Assembly: GCF_003855095.1 (NCBI RefSeq)
Contig: NZ_CP033972.1
Coordinates: forward strand, 3,410,001 to 3,474,000
DNA: 64,000 bases
Origin: Gordonia insulae
GTDB lineage: Bacteria; Actinomycetota; Actinomycetes; Mycobacteriales; Mycobacteriaceae
Direction of reading: 5' to 3'
Under the pieces are notes generated by a model. It made no database searches and was not told the origin of the DNA. It saw only the letters and a program-made list of their open reading frames with translations. Position 1 is the stretch's first letter; each line of letters begins with the position of its first letter. A program made the position numbers and the translations under genes. Shown here piece by piece: positions 1 through 8,428 of the stretch.

Positions 1-1352
1 ATCGTCGTCACGCCGTTGACGTTCGGCGCCGTGGTATCGGCGAACTCGTAGGCGAAGGTCGGCGCCGACCGCGACATGAATTGTGCGCCACGCAGTGTCG
101 GGCACGTCCACGAGGCATCCGTGACGACTGTCGCCCATGCCACACCCGGACTGGGGAAACCGGCCAACGGATAGCGTGCCAGCACCTCCGGCGCACGGTC
201 GCCGAATGACTTTCGCACCAGATCAGGATAATTCGCTCTGGTGACAGCGTCGGGCTGCACCGCGAGAAGCCCACCGATGAACGACCGGTGTTCGTCGTGG
301 GTGCCGCCGGTGATCACCGGGATCGCCAGCCGGCGCCCGTCCGCGATCGCCTCGGCCGGATCGCGCGGCAGGAGCCCGGTCCCATAGGTGAGTTGGTTAC
401 CGAAGTCCTCGTTCTGGGTGAGGAGACGGTCTGTCGACAATCCGCGCATGCAGCTCATCTCGGATTCACCTGCGCACCCGAGTTGTCTTGCCGCTGCGGC
501 ACTCGTCGCCTGACTCTCGGATCGGCCGGCGTACGGCGTCTGCGCCGGGGCCTCGGGGAAGAGTGCTCCAGCCGGCCAGTTCAGCATGCACGATCCCGAT
601 GCCAGGATCGCGCGGTCGATCAACCCATGTGCCGCGGGCGAGGTCATCAACGCGCACGCGGCCAGCGATCCGGCCGATTGACCGAAGACCGTCACGTTGC
701 CCGGATCTCCGCCGAATGCCCTCGCGTTGGCCTTGATCCAGCGCAGGCTCTCGATCTGATCGGCGAAGCCGAAGTCGCCGCCGCCGTCCAGCCCGGGCGC
801 GTTCAGGTACCCGAACATGCCCAGACGATAGTTGACGGTGACAACGATGACATTGCCGCGGTCCGCGAGTCGCTGCGGGTCGTAGGCACTACCCGCCCCG
901 GTGGTGTAGCCGCCGCCATGCCACCAGACCATCACCGGGAGTCCGGTGGGGTCGTCGATCGATTGCGGCGTGGTGACGTTGAGTGACAGGCAGTCCTCCG
1001 ACGGCGCCGGGTGATCACCGGGCACAGGTGCCGTCTGCGGGCATGGACTGCCGGCTCGGCCGGCATCGACCTGAGCCGACGGCGTCGCGATCGGGCGAGG
1101 CAGTCGCCACCGGCGCTCGCCGATCGGCGGTTGCGCGTATCGGACACCGAGGAATTGCCGGGCATGTGCGGTCCGGATCCCGGTGAGTTCGCCGCTCGTC
1201 GTGGACACCCGAAGCGGCGCCGGTCCGTCCGCAGACGGCGAACACCCCGCCAGAGATGCGGCCACAAGAAGTGCCGAGAGGATCAGTCCGGCCGCGGCAA
1301 GGGTAGTGCTCGCCGTGCGCCCTGGGATGCCCATGCGTTCGTCGCGATGCAT
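1..1352 (-). CDS. Type B carboxylesterase, secreted lipoprotein (C-terminus outside window)
   Basis: Hydrolyses ester bonds of unknown substrates; the family includes bacterial para-nitrobenzyl esterases. Reading leftwards from ATG at 1352 gives a hydrophobic leader ending in a lipobox (LAGC, about residues 28-31), so the protein is probably a lipid-anchored extracytoplasmic enzyme. Visible family motifs: the oxyanion segment WWHGGGY, the QIESLRWIKANARAFGG block, and the nucleophile elbow GQSAGS with the catalytic Ser. The sequence stays open to base 1 with YEFADTTAPN near the edge, a typical late motif, so the final part including the catalytic His is cut off. The start is chosen because GGTGGAGAC lies directly upstream and the lipobox follows at normal distance. 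The family call is firm; the substrate is unknown. Confidence 0.88.
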   Translation of the reverse strand, partial: MHRDERMGIPGRTASTTLAAAGLILSALLVAASLAGCSPSADGPAPLRVSTTSGELTGIRTAHARQFLGVRYAQPPIGERRWRLPRPIATPSAQVDAGRAGSPCPQTAPVPGDHPAPSEDCLSLNVTTPQSIDDPTGLPVMVWWHGGGYTTGAGSAYDPQRLADRGNVIVVTVNYRLGMFGYLNAPGLDGGGDFGFADQIESLRWIKANARAFGGDPGNVTVFGQSAGSLAACALMTSPAAHGLIDRAILASGSCMLNWPAGALFPEAPAQTPYAGRSESQATSAAAARQLGCAGESEMSCMRGLSTDRLLTQNEDFGNQLTYGTGLLPRDPAEAIADGRRLAIPVITGGTHDEHRSFIGGLLAVQPDAVTRANYPDLVRKSFGDRAPEVLARYPLAGFPSPGVAWATVVTDASWTCPTLRGAQFMSRSAPTFAYEFADTTAPNVNGVTT

Positions 1353-1371
1353 GTCTCCACCATAGACAAAT

Positions 1372-1391
1372 ATTTCCCAGCAACGGGAAAT
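1372..1391. promoter_or_regulatory. Inverted repeat upstream of the carboxylesterase
   Basis: ATTTCCC and its exact reverse complement GGGAAAT are separated by six bases, about 20 bp upstream of the carboxylesterase start. It may be an operator in the 163-bp divergent spacer (1353-1515) shared with the lipoprotein gene. No other clear signal was seen in that spacer. Confidence 0.35.
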
Positions 1392-1515
1392 TCGAGATCC
1401 GCGCAGTTCAGCACGGGTCCGAGTAGTGGAGCGCAGGACCGAGTGGGCCTGCTCCGCGAAGTCGCGTACCCGGCTACGCACGGCCTCGACCATCTTCCGC
1501 CCTAGCGTTCGAACG

Positions 1516-1827
1516 GTGAACCAGCAGGAGACGAGTCCGGACAGGCGGTCCCGCCTGCGATGCTCCGCGGCAGGTGGGGTCATCGCGCTGATCGTCACCG
1601 CGTGCTCTCCGGGGACGGTCGTCGACATCCGCGACTCGGCACAGATCACGCCGCGGATCGTCCGGCCCGCTGGTGAACGCGCCGGTGAGTCATCCTGTGT
1701 CGACCCGGCGACCGCGGCCGCCGGACTCACGAACCGCCTGCAACGCATCCTGCGGACACACGATCTCGATTCACCGCAGAGCACTCCGTCGATGCGCCCC
1801 GTGGCCGCGACGTCCTGTTCGCCGTGA
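1516..1827 (+). CDS. Small putative lipoprotein, function unknown
   Basis: About 103 residues from a GTG start. The N-terminus carries several Arg residues, a hydrophobic stretch (GVIALIVTAC, about residues 22-31) and a Cys at the expected lipobox position, so export and lipid anchoring are likely. The remainder has no motif I recognise. Codon use has the G/C-rich third positions of real genes here. The product is short and may be the remnant of a longer lipoprotein; nothing in the neighbourhood indicates a role. A longer in-frame start exists at 1426 but would place a non-signal-like region before the leader. Confidence 0.45.
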   Translation: MNQQETSPDRRSRLRCSAAGGVIALIVTACSPGTVVDIRDSAQITPRIVRPAGERAGESSCVDPATAAAGLTNRLQRILRTHDLDSPQSTPSMRPVAATSCSP

Positions 1828-1841
1828 CGCGCAGGGCGGGG

Positions 1842-3251
1842 TCACACCGGTTCGACGCGCAACTCCAGGCGGCCGGCGATGGTGACGCCGACGGAGGCCT
1901 CACCGTCGGCGTCTGCGATCAACTCCGCACGGTCCGCACCCATCACCCGATACCGGCCATGCGGGGCGAGACGCGCCAATTGCAGTGTCGTGCGACGATT
2001 TCCGCGACCGGGCCGCAGGACCAGATCCAGCGCCGTTCCGTCGGTGATCGCCTTGGCGACCAGAACGTCGGGATACGGTGCGCCCGCCAGGATGGGCCCG
2101 GTCCGCCACGCCGCGGGGACGTCCCCGTTGGCCAGGCCACGCACACTACCGGCCTGGATGAAGCGGGAGAATGCGTACGCACAGTTGGCCCAGGTGGACA
2201 CGCCCGCCAGTTTGCGCGCGCCGGCCGACGACCGCTCTCGGGTGAATCGATCATCCATGGCGACGTCCACCGCACCTGCCACCTCCGCATCACCCATCTC
2301 GCGCGCCGCGCACGCCACGTTGACCCATGCCCACGCGTCGCCCATCCGATAGGACCCGACATCGAGATTGTCGATCGGCGCGGTCGCCAGGCGAGCTCGT
2401 CCTCCCCGCAGCGTGATCTTCCTGTCCCGCAGGTTCTCCCAGGTCTCCTGCGCGAGGTCGGGCATCACGCAGGACAGCCAGTAGGTCATGACCGCGTCGT
2501 TCGACAGCATCGCCGGCAGCTTCAGCCCAGCCGGGCCGAGTCCGAACCGGAACCGGCCGTTGGACATCAGATATCCGTTGCGGTGGAACGATTCCCGGAT
2601 CTTCACCACGAGATCGTCCGTCAGGTCGGTGCCGTGCAACCGGTCGTACCCGGCCAGACCGGCAACCGCGATCGTGTTGCACATGGGATAGATCAGATGC
2701 GGCTCACAGGGATACAGCGTGTGCGGACTCTGCCGCATGTTGTGCTCGATCGCCTGCGCGATCCTGTGGAAACCGTAGTCGTAGCGAGTGTTCCGGCTCC
2801 ACACCAATGGGAGCGATCCGTCGTCGTCGAACGACCGGTCGTCGTTGAGCGTCTCGTAGAAGGAGAGCATGGTGGCGAAGAAGCCCGTGTACATGACGTT
2901 GGCGAACACCATGGGGTCGGGATTCCACCGGAGGTAGCCGGCCAGCCGTTCCGTCGCCCAGTAGCCCCACACCTTCTTGTCGCACATCTTGCGGATCATG
3001 TTGGCCTGCGCCTCGGCGAGATACCCGGTGAAGGCCGGTGTCCGCGTGTACTGCGCCATCGAGAGCGCATAGCCGACATAGTTCAACTGGTAGCGAAGCG
3101 CACTTCCGCCGATCTGCTCGAGCCGCGTGAAGCCGTCCCATCGGTCGACGGGTTGCAGCGCGAGGTCGAGGAGATATCGCAGGGACGCGAGGTCATCGAG
3201 ATCGGACTCGCCGACGTCGGCGATGGGAGATACGGTATCGGACAACGTCAT
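1842..3251 (-). CDS. Linalool dehydratase/isomerase-like protein
   Basis: About 469 residues resembling the (alpha/alpha)6-barrel linalool dehydratase/isomerase family, which interconverts linalool, geraniol and myrcene. The strongest visible support is a CEPHLIYPMC block (Cys 182 and Cys 191, spaced nine apart) followed by a YDRLHGT block. As I recall the Castellaniella enzyme, it has two active-site Cys with the same spacing. An RYQLNYVGYALS helix sits near the N-terminus. Unlike that periplasmic enzyme there is no signal peptide from the chosen start. The start is set by an ATGA overlap with the upstream membrane-protein gene; the frame stays open further upstream, but that segment overlaps the neighbour and looks non-coding. 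Terpene alcohols are a plausible substrate class but not proven. Confidence 0.72.
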   Translation of the reverse strand: MTLSDTVSPIADVGESDLDDLASLRYLLDLALQPVDRWDGFTRLEQIGGSALRYQLNYVGYALSMAQYTRTPAFTGYLAEAQANMIRKMCDKKVWGYWATERLAGYLRWNPDPMVFANVMYTGFFATMLSFYETLNDDRSFDDDGSLPLVWSRNTRYDYGFHRIAQAIEHNMRQSPHTLYPCEPHLIYPMCNTIAVAGLAGYDRLHGTDLTDDLVVKIRESFHRNGYLMSNGRFRFGLGPAGLKLPAMLSNDAVMTYWLSCVMPDLAQETWENLRDRKITLRGGRARLATAPIDNLDVGSYRMGDAWAWVNVACAAREMGDAEVAGAVDVAMDDRFTRERSSAGARKLAGVSTWANCAYAFSRFIQAGSVRGLANGDVPAAWRTGPILAGAPYPDVLVAKAITDGTALDLVLRPGRGNRRTTLQLARLAPHGRYRVMGADRAELIADADGEASVGVTIAGRLELRVEPV

Positions 3252-3862
3252 CCTGACTTCGATGAGACAGCTCGGGCCGTGAGGGCGGGTCTGGCGAGCG
3301 CATCCGGACACGCGACGAACAACATGCCGCCGAACACGGCGAGCACGGGCAGGCCTTGCATCACGAGGTGCGCCACAGTGCCGTGAACGTGGTACAGGTG
3401 CAGTAGGTGCATGTCGATCACCATGAGCCCCAGCCCCGCGATACCGGCACCCATTGCGCCGTAGCCGACGATCTGCGCCCGCGTCGACGGGTCGTATCCG
3501 CGCCGACGGATACGCGTGGAGAGATGCAGCAGGACGACGATCGTCGCCACTAGGGCGAGCGACCGGACCACCCAGGCCGTGACCGTTCCGGTGTCCGCGC
3601 CGAGACCCGACGCGAGCAGGGCGGCCGCCGCGACGAGGTAGACCGCTGTGCTCGCCGCGACGGACCGCGCCGTCCACGACAACGCGGCGGAGCGCTGATC
3701 GAGCTCGGGCACCGCCGTCGTCGACGGCGCCTCGACGTCACTTCCGGGCGACCCGGTCCGGGTCGCGACGGGGGCGAATCCGCCGTCGTCGCAACGCGAC
3801 CTCCACGGCATGACTCGCTGCGCGATCAGCAGGACGAACGCCGCCACGACACAGCAGACCAT
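3248..3862 (-). CDS. Polytopic membrane protein coupled to the linalool isomerase-like gene
   Basis: About 204 residues with roughly five hydrophobic segments: the N-terminus, VYLVAAAALLASGLG, VVRSLALVATIVVLLHL, a GYGAMGAGIAGLGLMVID helix and the QGLPVLAVFGGMLFVA helix. There is an acidic, Pro-rich loop after the first segment. A strong ribosome site (GAGGAGGT) precedes ATG at 3862. The stop overlaps the next gene's start by four bases, so the two products are probably made in fixed ratio. Some terpene isomerases, such as the one from Thauera linaloolentis, are membrane-anchored with an N-terminal transmembrane domain fused to the catalytic domain. This gene may be the separate version of that anchor. 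No family name can be assigned from sequence alone. Confidence 0.7.
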   Translation of the reverse strand: MVCCVVAAFVLLIAQRVMPWRSRCDDGGFAPVATRTGSPGSDVEAPSTTAVPELDQRSAALSWTARSVAASTAVYLVAAAALLASGLGADTGTVTAWVVRSLALVATIVVLLHLSTRIRRRGYDPSTRAQIVGYGAMGAGIAGLGLMVIDMHLLHLYHVHGTVAHLVMQGLPVLAVFGGMLFVACPDALARPALTARAVSSKSG

Positions 3863-3988
3863 GGTGACCTCCTCGTCCCGAACCCCGCACGGATGAGACG
3901 AATCTACATCTTCGTCCCAACCCGGTGGTGCGGTTTCACGAGTTCGCCGGTGCGCGACACGTTCACCGGCAACACGTCTCGCGAGCCG

Positions 3989-4993
3989 CTACCGCGGGGG
4001 TGCCGTCGTCGCGCGGATGACCAGTTCCGGCACGAGCGTCGACGCCCAACGTTCGGTCCGCCGGCCGTCGAGCCGCCCGACGACGGCCTTGATCGCCCGA
4101 TCGGCCTGGGCTCGCGGCTGCTGGCTGACCGTCGTCAGGTCCACGCTCGACAGTCGTGCCAGCACGCTGTCGTCGTATCCCGTGACCGAGACATCCCCGG
4201 GCACGTCGACGCCGGCCCGGCGTAGGACGTCGAGGACACCGACTGCGAGTCGGTCATTGGCGCAGACGACGGCGGTGGGCAGGTCGGCGCCCAGGATGAT
4301 GCGCCCTGCCGCCATCCCGGCCTCCTCGGTGAAGTCGCCCGCGTCGATGACCGCGTCGTCGGTCACCAACCCGGTGCGTTGCATCGCACGCAGGAATCCG
4401 GTGCGACGATCCGCGGCGATGACGCCGGGGCCGGCGGCGACGTGCACGAGACGTCGGTGCCCGAGGCCCACCAGGTGGTCGACGACGCCGCCGATACCGC
4501 GGCCGTCGTTGGTACGAACGACGTCGACCGAGGCCACCCCGATCCGGCGGCCGATGACCACGGTCGGCAAGCGCTCGCCCAACTCCGCGATCACCCTCGA
4601 GTCGAGTTCGGGACCGATGAGAAGCATTCCCTCACAGCGGAAATCGATCAGAGTCTCGATGACCTTCGCCTCACCGTGGGTGGGCGTCACCGCGCCTAGC
4701 ACGATCTCGTAGCCGGCGAGATCTGCTGCAGCGACGATACTCTCGACGATCTCGGCGTGAAAGCCGTTGCGGATCTGCGCGGCGACGCCGATCAGATGCG
4801 AGCGCCGGGCGGTCATCAGCGCGGCCGCCCGGTTCATCCGATAGCCGAGTTCGTCGGCGGCACGAAGAACATCCTGCCGGGTCTTCTCGCCGACACCCGG
4901 GGCCTTGCGGAAGACCAGCGACACCGTCGCCTTGGACACCCCGACGCGGTCCGCGACGTCCTGCATGGTCGGCCGCGCAGACGTGTTCGCCAT
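3989..4993 (-). CDS. LacI-family transcriptional repressor
   Basis: About 334 residues. The N-terminal helix-turn-helix TMQDVADRVGVSKATVSLV is classical LacI, followed by the hinge helix region and a periplasmic-binding-protein-like effector domain with ANDRLAVGVLDVLRRAGV and DVSVTGYDDS motifs. The start at 4993 is preferred over an upstream in-frame ATG because it has AGGAGGG just upstream and places the HTH at the very N-terminus. The gene is divergent from the dehydrogenase at 5150. The 157-bp spacer contains a palindrome with the central CG typical of LacI operators, so it probably represses the downstream sugar operon and perhaps itself. The effector is unknown, probably a sugar or cyclitol. 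Confidence 0.92.
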   Translation of the reverse strand: MANTSARPTMQDVADRVGVSKATVSLVFRKAPGVGEKTRQDVLRAADELGYRMNRAAALMTARRSHLIGVAAQIRNGFHAEIVESIVAAADLAGYEIVLGAVTPTHGEAKVIETLIDFRCEGMLLIGPELDSRVIAELGERLPTVVIGRRIGVASVDVVRTNDGRGIGGVVDHLVGLGHRRLVHVAAGPGVIAADRRTGFLRAMQRTGLVTDDAVIDAGDFTEEAGMAAGRIILGADLPTAVVCANDRLAVGVLDVLRRAGVDVPGDVSVTGYDDSVLARLSSVDLTTVSQQPRAQADRAIKAVVGRLDGRRTERWASTLVPELVIRATTAPPR

Positions 4994-5031
4994 CGACCCT
5001 CCTCTCCCCGACGAGATCCTCACCCCAGGGC

Positions 5032-5082
5032 TTGACATACCCCTGTGACTCGGCTCATAGTACAGGAACTAGACCGGTTTAG
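5032..5082 (+). promoter_or_regulatory. Promoter and LacI-type operator of the sugar operon
   Basis: TTGACA (5032-5037) and CATAGT (5056-5061) are separated by 18 bp and form a plausible sigma-70-like promoter. Just downstream, CTAGACCGGTTTAG (5069-5082) is a near-perfect palindrome of the form CTARACCGGTYTAG with central CG, the LacI-family operator pattern. A repressor bound there would block initiation of the plus-strand operon. Confidence 0.65.
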
Positions 5083-5149
5083 TAGACCGGACAAGTTGAG
5101 ACCCCGAACACGCCGGACGACCAACCGGCAGCACAAAGGAGCTGGCCCA

Positions 5150-6331
5150 GTGACCGAGAAATCGATCGGAGTCGCCGTCATCGGTGGCGGAATGGCAGGA
5201 CGCGCCCACGCCGCGGGATACCGGATGGCGAGCACCCTGTTCGGCACCGACCGTCCGGACGTTCGCCTGGTGGCGATCGCCGATGCGAACCAGGCGGTCG
5301 CCGACGACACCGCCAAGCGCTACGGCTACGAGCGCGCGGAGTACGACTGGAAGGCCATCGCGGATGCTCCCGACATCGACGTCGTGAGCGTCGTCGTGGC
5401 CAATCATCTGCATCGCGTGATGGTCGAAGGCCTGCTGGCAGAGGGAAAGCACGTGCTGTGCGAGAAGCCTCTCGCCGGCTCGGCCGAGGACGCCGAGGCG
5501 ATGCTGCTCGCGGCGGAGCGCTCCGACAGCGTGGTCGGCGTCGGCTACACCTACCGCCGCTCGCCCGCCGTCGAGCAGATCCGACGCGAACTGGCAGCCG
5601 GCACCGTCGGCGACCTGGTGCACTTCAACGGGCACTACTGGTGCGACTACGGGCTCGACCCGAGCTCACCGATCACCTGGCGCCACCGCGGCGGACCCGG
5701 CACCGGCGCCCTCGCCGACGTCGGCAGCCATCTGATCGATCTGTCTGAGTTCGTGTGCGGACCGATCACCGAGGTCAGCGGAGCCACCTTCCACACCCTC
5801 ATCACCGAGCGCCCGGTTCCGGTCGGCACCACCTACGGGCACACCAAGGCCGAGGTGACCGGCGAGATGGCGCCCGTGGAGAACGAGGATGTCGCCACCT
5901 TCACCGCGACGTTCACCAACGGTGCCGTCGGCACCTTCTCCGCCTCGCGCGTCGCCCATGCACTGCCGGACGGACTCGGCTTCGAGCTCTTCGGATCGCA
6001 GGGCTCGGCATCGTGGCAGCTCTTCCGCGCCAGCGAGTACGAGATCTCCGTCGTCGGCGATCGTCCCGAGCTCTCCGGTCCGCGTCGGGTGATCATCGGA
6101 CCCGACCACCCCTACATCCGCGGCGGCCTCCCGATGGATGCCGGCGGCGTCGGACACGGCAAGGCGGAGTTCTTCGCCTACCAGGCGCGCGCCTTCCTCG
6201 ACCAGGTGGCCGGGATCGACGGCGGCCTCGCCCCGGTGCCCGACTTCACCACCGGCGTGCACAGCATGCGCACCGTCGCCGCCATCACCGAGTCGGCCCT
6301 CGGTGGGGGCGCCACCGTCAAGGTCGTCTGA
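5150..6331 (+). CDS. Gfo/Idh/MocA-family NAD(P)-dependent oxidoreductase
   Basis: About 393 residues. The N-terminal Rossmann fold begins with GVAVIGGGMAGRAHA, and the family hallmark EKPLAG (conserved Lys-Pro) occurs near residue 103, followed by the GFO_IDH_MocA C-terminal domain with a GGGPGTGALADVGSH-like substrate loop (here RGGPGTGALADVGSHLIDL). Members oxidise sugars, inositols or amino sugars. The GTG start at 5150 has AAAGGAG ten bases upstream; an earlier ATG at 5045 would overlap the operator and lacks such a site. It is the first gene of an operon with two sugar isomerase/epimerase-type TIM barrels and an ABC binding protein, so a sugar or cyclitol catabolic dehydrogenase is likely. 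The substrate cannot be read from sequence. Confidence 0.9.
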   Translation: MTEKSIGVAVIGGGMAGRAHAAGYRMASTLFGTDRPDVRLVAIADANQAVADDTAKRYGYERAEYDWKAIADAPDIDVVSVVVANHLHRVMVEGLLAEGKHVLCEKPLAGSAEDAEAMLLAAERSDSVVGVGYTYRRSPAVEQIRRELAAGTVGDLVHFNGHYWCDYGLDPSSPITWRHRGGPGTGALADVGSHLIDLSEFVCGPITEVSGATFHTLITERPVPVGTTYGHTKAEVTGEMAPVENEDVATFTATFTNGAVGTFSASRVAHALPDGLGFELFGSQGSASWQLFRASEYEISVVGDRPELSGPRRVIIGPDHPYIRGGLPMDAGGVGHGKAEFFAYQARAFLDQVAGIDGGLAPVPDFTTGVHSMRTVAAITESALGGGATVKVV

Positions 6332-6388
6332 CCCCGGACCCGTTCCACAACAACCTTTCTCTTCCTGACCCCCAAGGAGACATCCACC

Positions 6389-7387
6389 ATGAAGCTCGGC
6401 GTCTACACCGCGATCCTGCACGACAAGCCACTGCGCGAAGCCCTCGAGATCATCGGCTCGATCGGCCTGACCGGCGCGGAGATCAACGCAGGCGGATTCC
6501 TGCCGACCCCGCACCTGCCCGTCGACGACCTCCTCTCCGGCGCGGTGACACCGCAGGAGTACCTGGCGAACTTCGAGGGCACCGGCGTCTCGATCGCGGG
6601 CCTCAACTGCAACGGCAACCCGCTGCACCCCGATCCCGAGGTCGGTCCCGAGGACGCCGACGACCTGCGCAAGGCGATCCGCGTCGCCGGACTGCTCGGT
6701 GTCGACCGTGTGGTCACGATGTCCGGCCTGCCGAACGCGCATCCGGGCGGCGAGTGGCCTGCGTGGCACGTGAACACCTGGGACTCAGGCTATCTCGACT
6801 CGCTCGACTACCAGTGGGACGAGGTCGCGGTGCCGTTCTGGAAGGAGATCGACGCCCTCGCCCGCGAGCACGGGGTGAAGGTCGCGATCGAGATGCACCC
6901 GCAGAACCTGGTGTTCAACCCGCCGACCCTCAAGCGCCTCGTCGACAAGGTCGGCGCCACCAACGTCGGTGCCGAGATGGACCCGTCGCACCTGTTCTGG
7001 CAGGGTATCGACCCTGTCGCGGCGGTCGAATGGTTGGGCCCGCTGGTGTTCCACGCCGCCGCCAAGGACACCCGCATCAACGACAACTGCTCGATCTACG
7101 GCGTTCTCGACGAGCGATTCACTCGAATCCCGCTGTCGGAGAACCCGACCGGCCTGGGCGGCAAGCACGTCGTGAACAAGTGGCCCGAGGACTCGGCCTG
7201 GGACTTCGTGGCTGTCGGCCGCGGCCACGACGTCGACTTCTGGGCCCGCTTCCTCCAGGCACTGGAGAAGGTCGACCCCGAGATGTGGGTCAACATCGAG
7301 CACGAAGACGTCGAGTTCGGCGCTCTCGAAGGCCTGCAGGTGGCCGCAGAAAACCTCCAATCCGCCAACTCCGCTCTGGTTCACTGA
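6389..7387 (+). CDS. Sugar phosphate isomerase/epimerase-type TIM barrel protein
   Basis: About 332 residues of the AP-endonuclease-2/xylose-isomerase-like TIM barrel superfamily. Visible metal-site elements include AIEMHPQNLVFN, GAEMDPSHLFWQG, VFHAAAKDTRI and VNIEHEDVEF, which supply the conserved Glu, Asp, His and Glu ligands. Enzymes of this group isomerise or epimerise free or phosphorylated sugars and inositol derivatives. An AAGGAGA ribosome site precedes the ATG. The gene lies 57 bp downstream of the dehydrogenase and 27 bp upstream of the binding protein, so it is in the same operon. Length and motifs are complete; the exact reaction is undetermined. Confidence 0.85.
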   Translation: MKLGVYTAILHDKPLREALEIIGSIGLTGAEINAGGFLPTPHLPVDDLLSGAVTPQEYLANFEGTGVSIAGLNCNGNPLHPDPEVGPEDADDLRKAIRVAGLLGVDRVVTMSGLPNAHPGGEWPAWHVNTWDSGYLDSLDYQWDEVAVPFWKEIDALAREHGVKVAIEMHPQNLVFNPPTLKRLVDKVGATNVGAEMDPSHLFWQGIDPVAAVEWLGPLVFHAAAKDTRINDNCSIYGVLDERFTRIPLSENPTGLGGKHVVNKWPEDSAWDFVAVGRGHDVDFWARFLQALEKVDPEMWVNIEHEDVEFGALEGLQVAAENLQSANSALVH

Positions 7388-7414
7388 GACCCGGCCGGAA
7401 GAGAAGAGACAATC

Positions 7415-8428
7415 ATGTTCACCACCGGAAGCCGTTCACGCGGCACATCCCTCAAGGTCGCCGGCTCTGTCGCCGCGGTGCTCGCACTGATGACCGCCTG
7501 CTCCAGCACCGGCGGTAAGCCCGACTCCAGCGGTGGCGGCATGAACGCGGGCTCCGCCGACACGCCACGGTTCACCGTCGCGATGGTCACCCACGGCCCT
7601 CCCGGTGACACCTTCTGGGATCTGATCCGCAAGGGCGCCGAGACCGCGGCGGCCAAGGACAACATCGACCTCAAGTACTCCTCGGAGTTGGAGGCGCCCA
7701 ACCAGGCCAACCTCATCCAGAACGCGCTGGACAGCGATGTCGATGCGGTCGCGGTGACCCTGGCCAAGCCGGAGGCGCTCGCGCCCAACGTCAAGAAGGC
7801 CACGGACGCCGGCATCCCCGTCGTCGCCTTCAACGCCGGGATCGACGCCTGGAAGGCGATGGGCGCCAAGTCCTTCTTCGGTCAGGACGAGCAGGTCTCC
7901 GGCGAGGCGGCCGGCAAGCGTCTCCAGGAAGAAGGGGCCAAGAAGGTCGTCTGCGTGATCCAGGACCAGGGCAATGTCGCGCTCGAATCGCGATGTGCCG
8001 GAGTCAAGGCCGGGATGGCCGGTGGGGTCGTCGAGAACCTGAACGTCAACGGCACCGACATGCCCAGCGTGCAGTCGACCATCGCAGCCAAGCTGCAGGA
8101 GGATCCGAGCATCGATCACATCATCACGCTCGGTGCGCCCATCGCGTTGACCGCCGTCAAGTCCGCCGACAACGCCGGCAGTGACGCGAAGATCGCCACC
8201 TTCGACACCAACGCGGCGCTGGTGACCGCCATCGAGGACGGCTCCGTGCAGTGGGCGGTGGATCAGCAACCGTTCCTGCAGGGTTACCTCGCAGTCGACT
8301 CGTTGTGGCTCTACCTCAACAACCGGAACGTGATCGGTGGTGGCCTGCCCACACTGACCGGCCCGGCGTTCATCGACAAGAGCAACATCGATGCCATCGC
8401 CGACTACGCGAAGAAGGGGACCCGCTGA
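7415..8428 (+). CDS. Sugar ABC transporter substrate-binding lipoprotein
   Basis: About 337 residues. The N-terminus has a positively charged region, a hydrophobic core and the lipobox LMTACSS (Cys near residue 29), followed by a Ser/Gly linker and a periplasmic binding protein fold related to RbsB/XylF. FTVAMVTHGPPGDTFWD opens the mature domain, with AVTLAKPEALAPNVKKA and QPFLQGYLAVDSLWLY later. It should capture a sugar or polyol outside the membrane. No permease or ATPase gene lies in this operon, so it must work with a transporter encoded elsewhere or act as a sensor-like binding protein. Its stop overlaps the next start (TGATG at 8426-8430). Confidence 0.88.
   Translation: MFTTGSRSRGTSLKVAGSVAAVLALMTACSSTGGKPDSSGGGMNAGSADTPRFTVAMVTHGPPGDTFWDLIRKGAETAAAKDNIDLKYSSELEAPNQANLIQNALDSDVDAVAVTLAKPEALAPNVKKATDAGIPVVAFNAGIDAWKAMGAKSFFGQDEQVSGEAAGKRLQEEGAKKVVCVIQDQGNVALESRCAGVKAGMAGGVVENLNVNGTDMPSVQSTIAAKLQEDPSIDHIITLGAPIALTAVKSADNAGSDAKIATFDTNAALVTAIEDGSVQWAVDQQPFLQGYLAVDSLWLYLNNRNVIGGGLPTLTGPAFIDKSNIDAIADYAKKGTR

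Noticed and set aside
1824..3386. Long plus-strand open frame opposite the linalool isomerase-like gene
   Set aside because: It is the antisense of a gene with clear family motifs; its product is rich in Arg, Gln and Val with no recognisable domain, as expected for a G/C-rich shadow.
5755..7518. A 587-codon plus-strand frame across the dehydrogenase and isomerase genes
   Set aside because: Runs in another frame through two genes with convincing motifs; the translation is Arg/Pro/His-rich low-complexity text.
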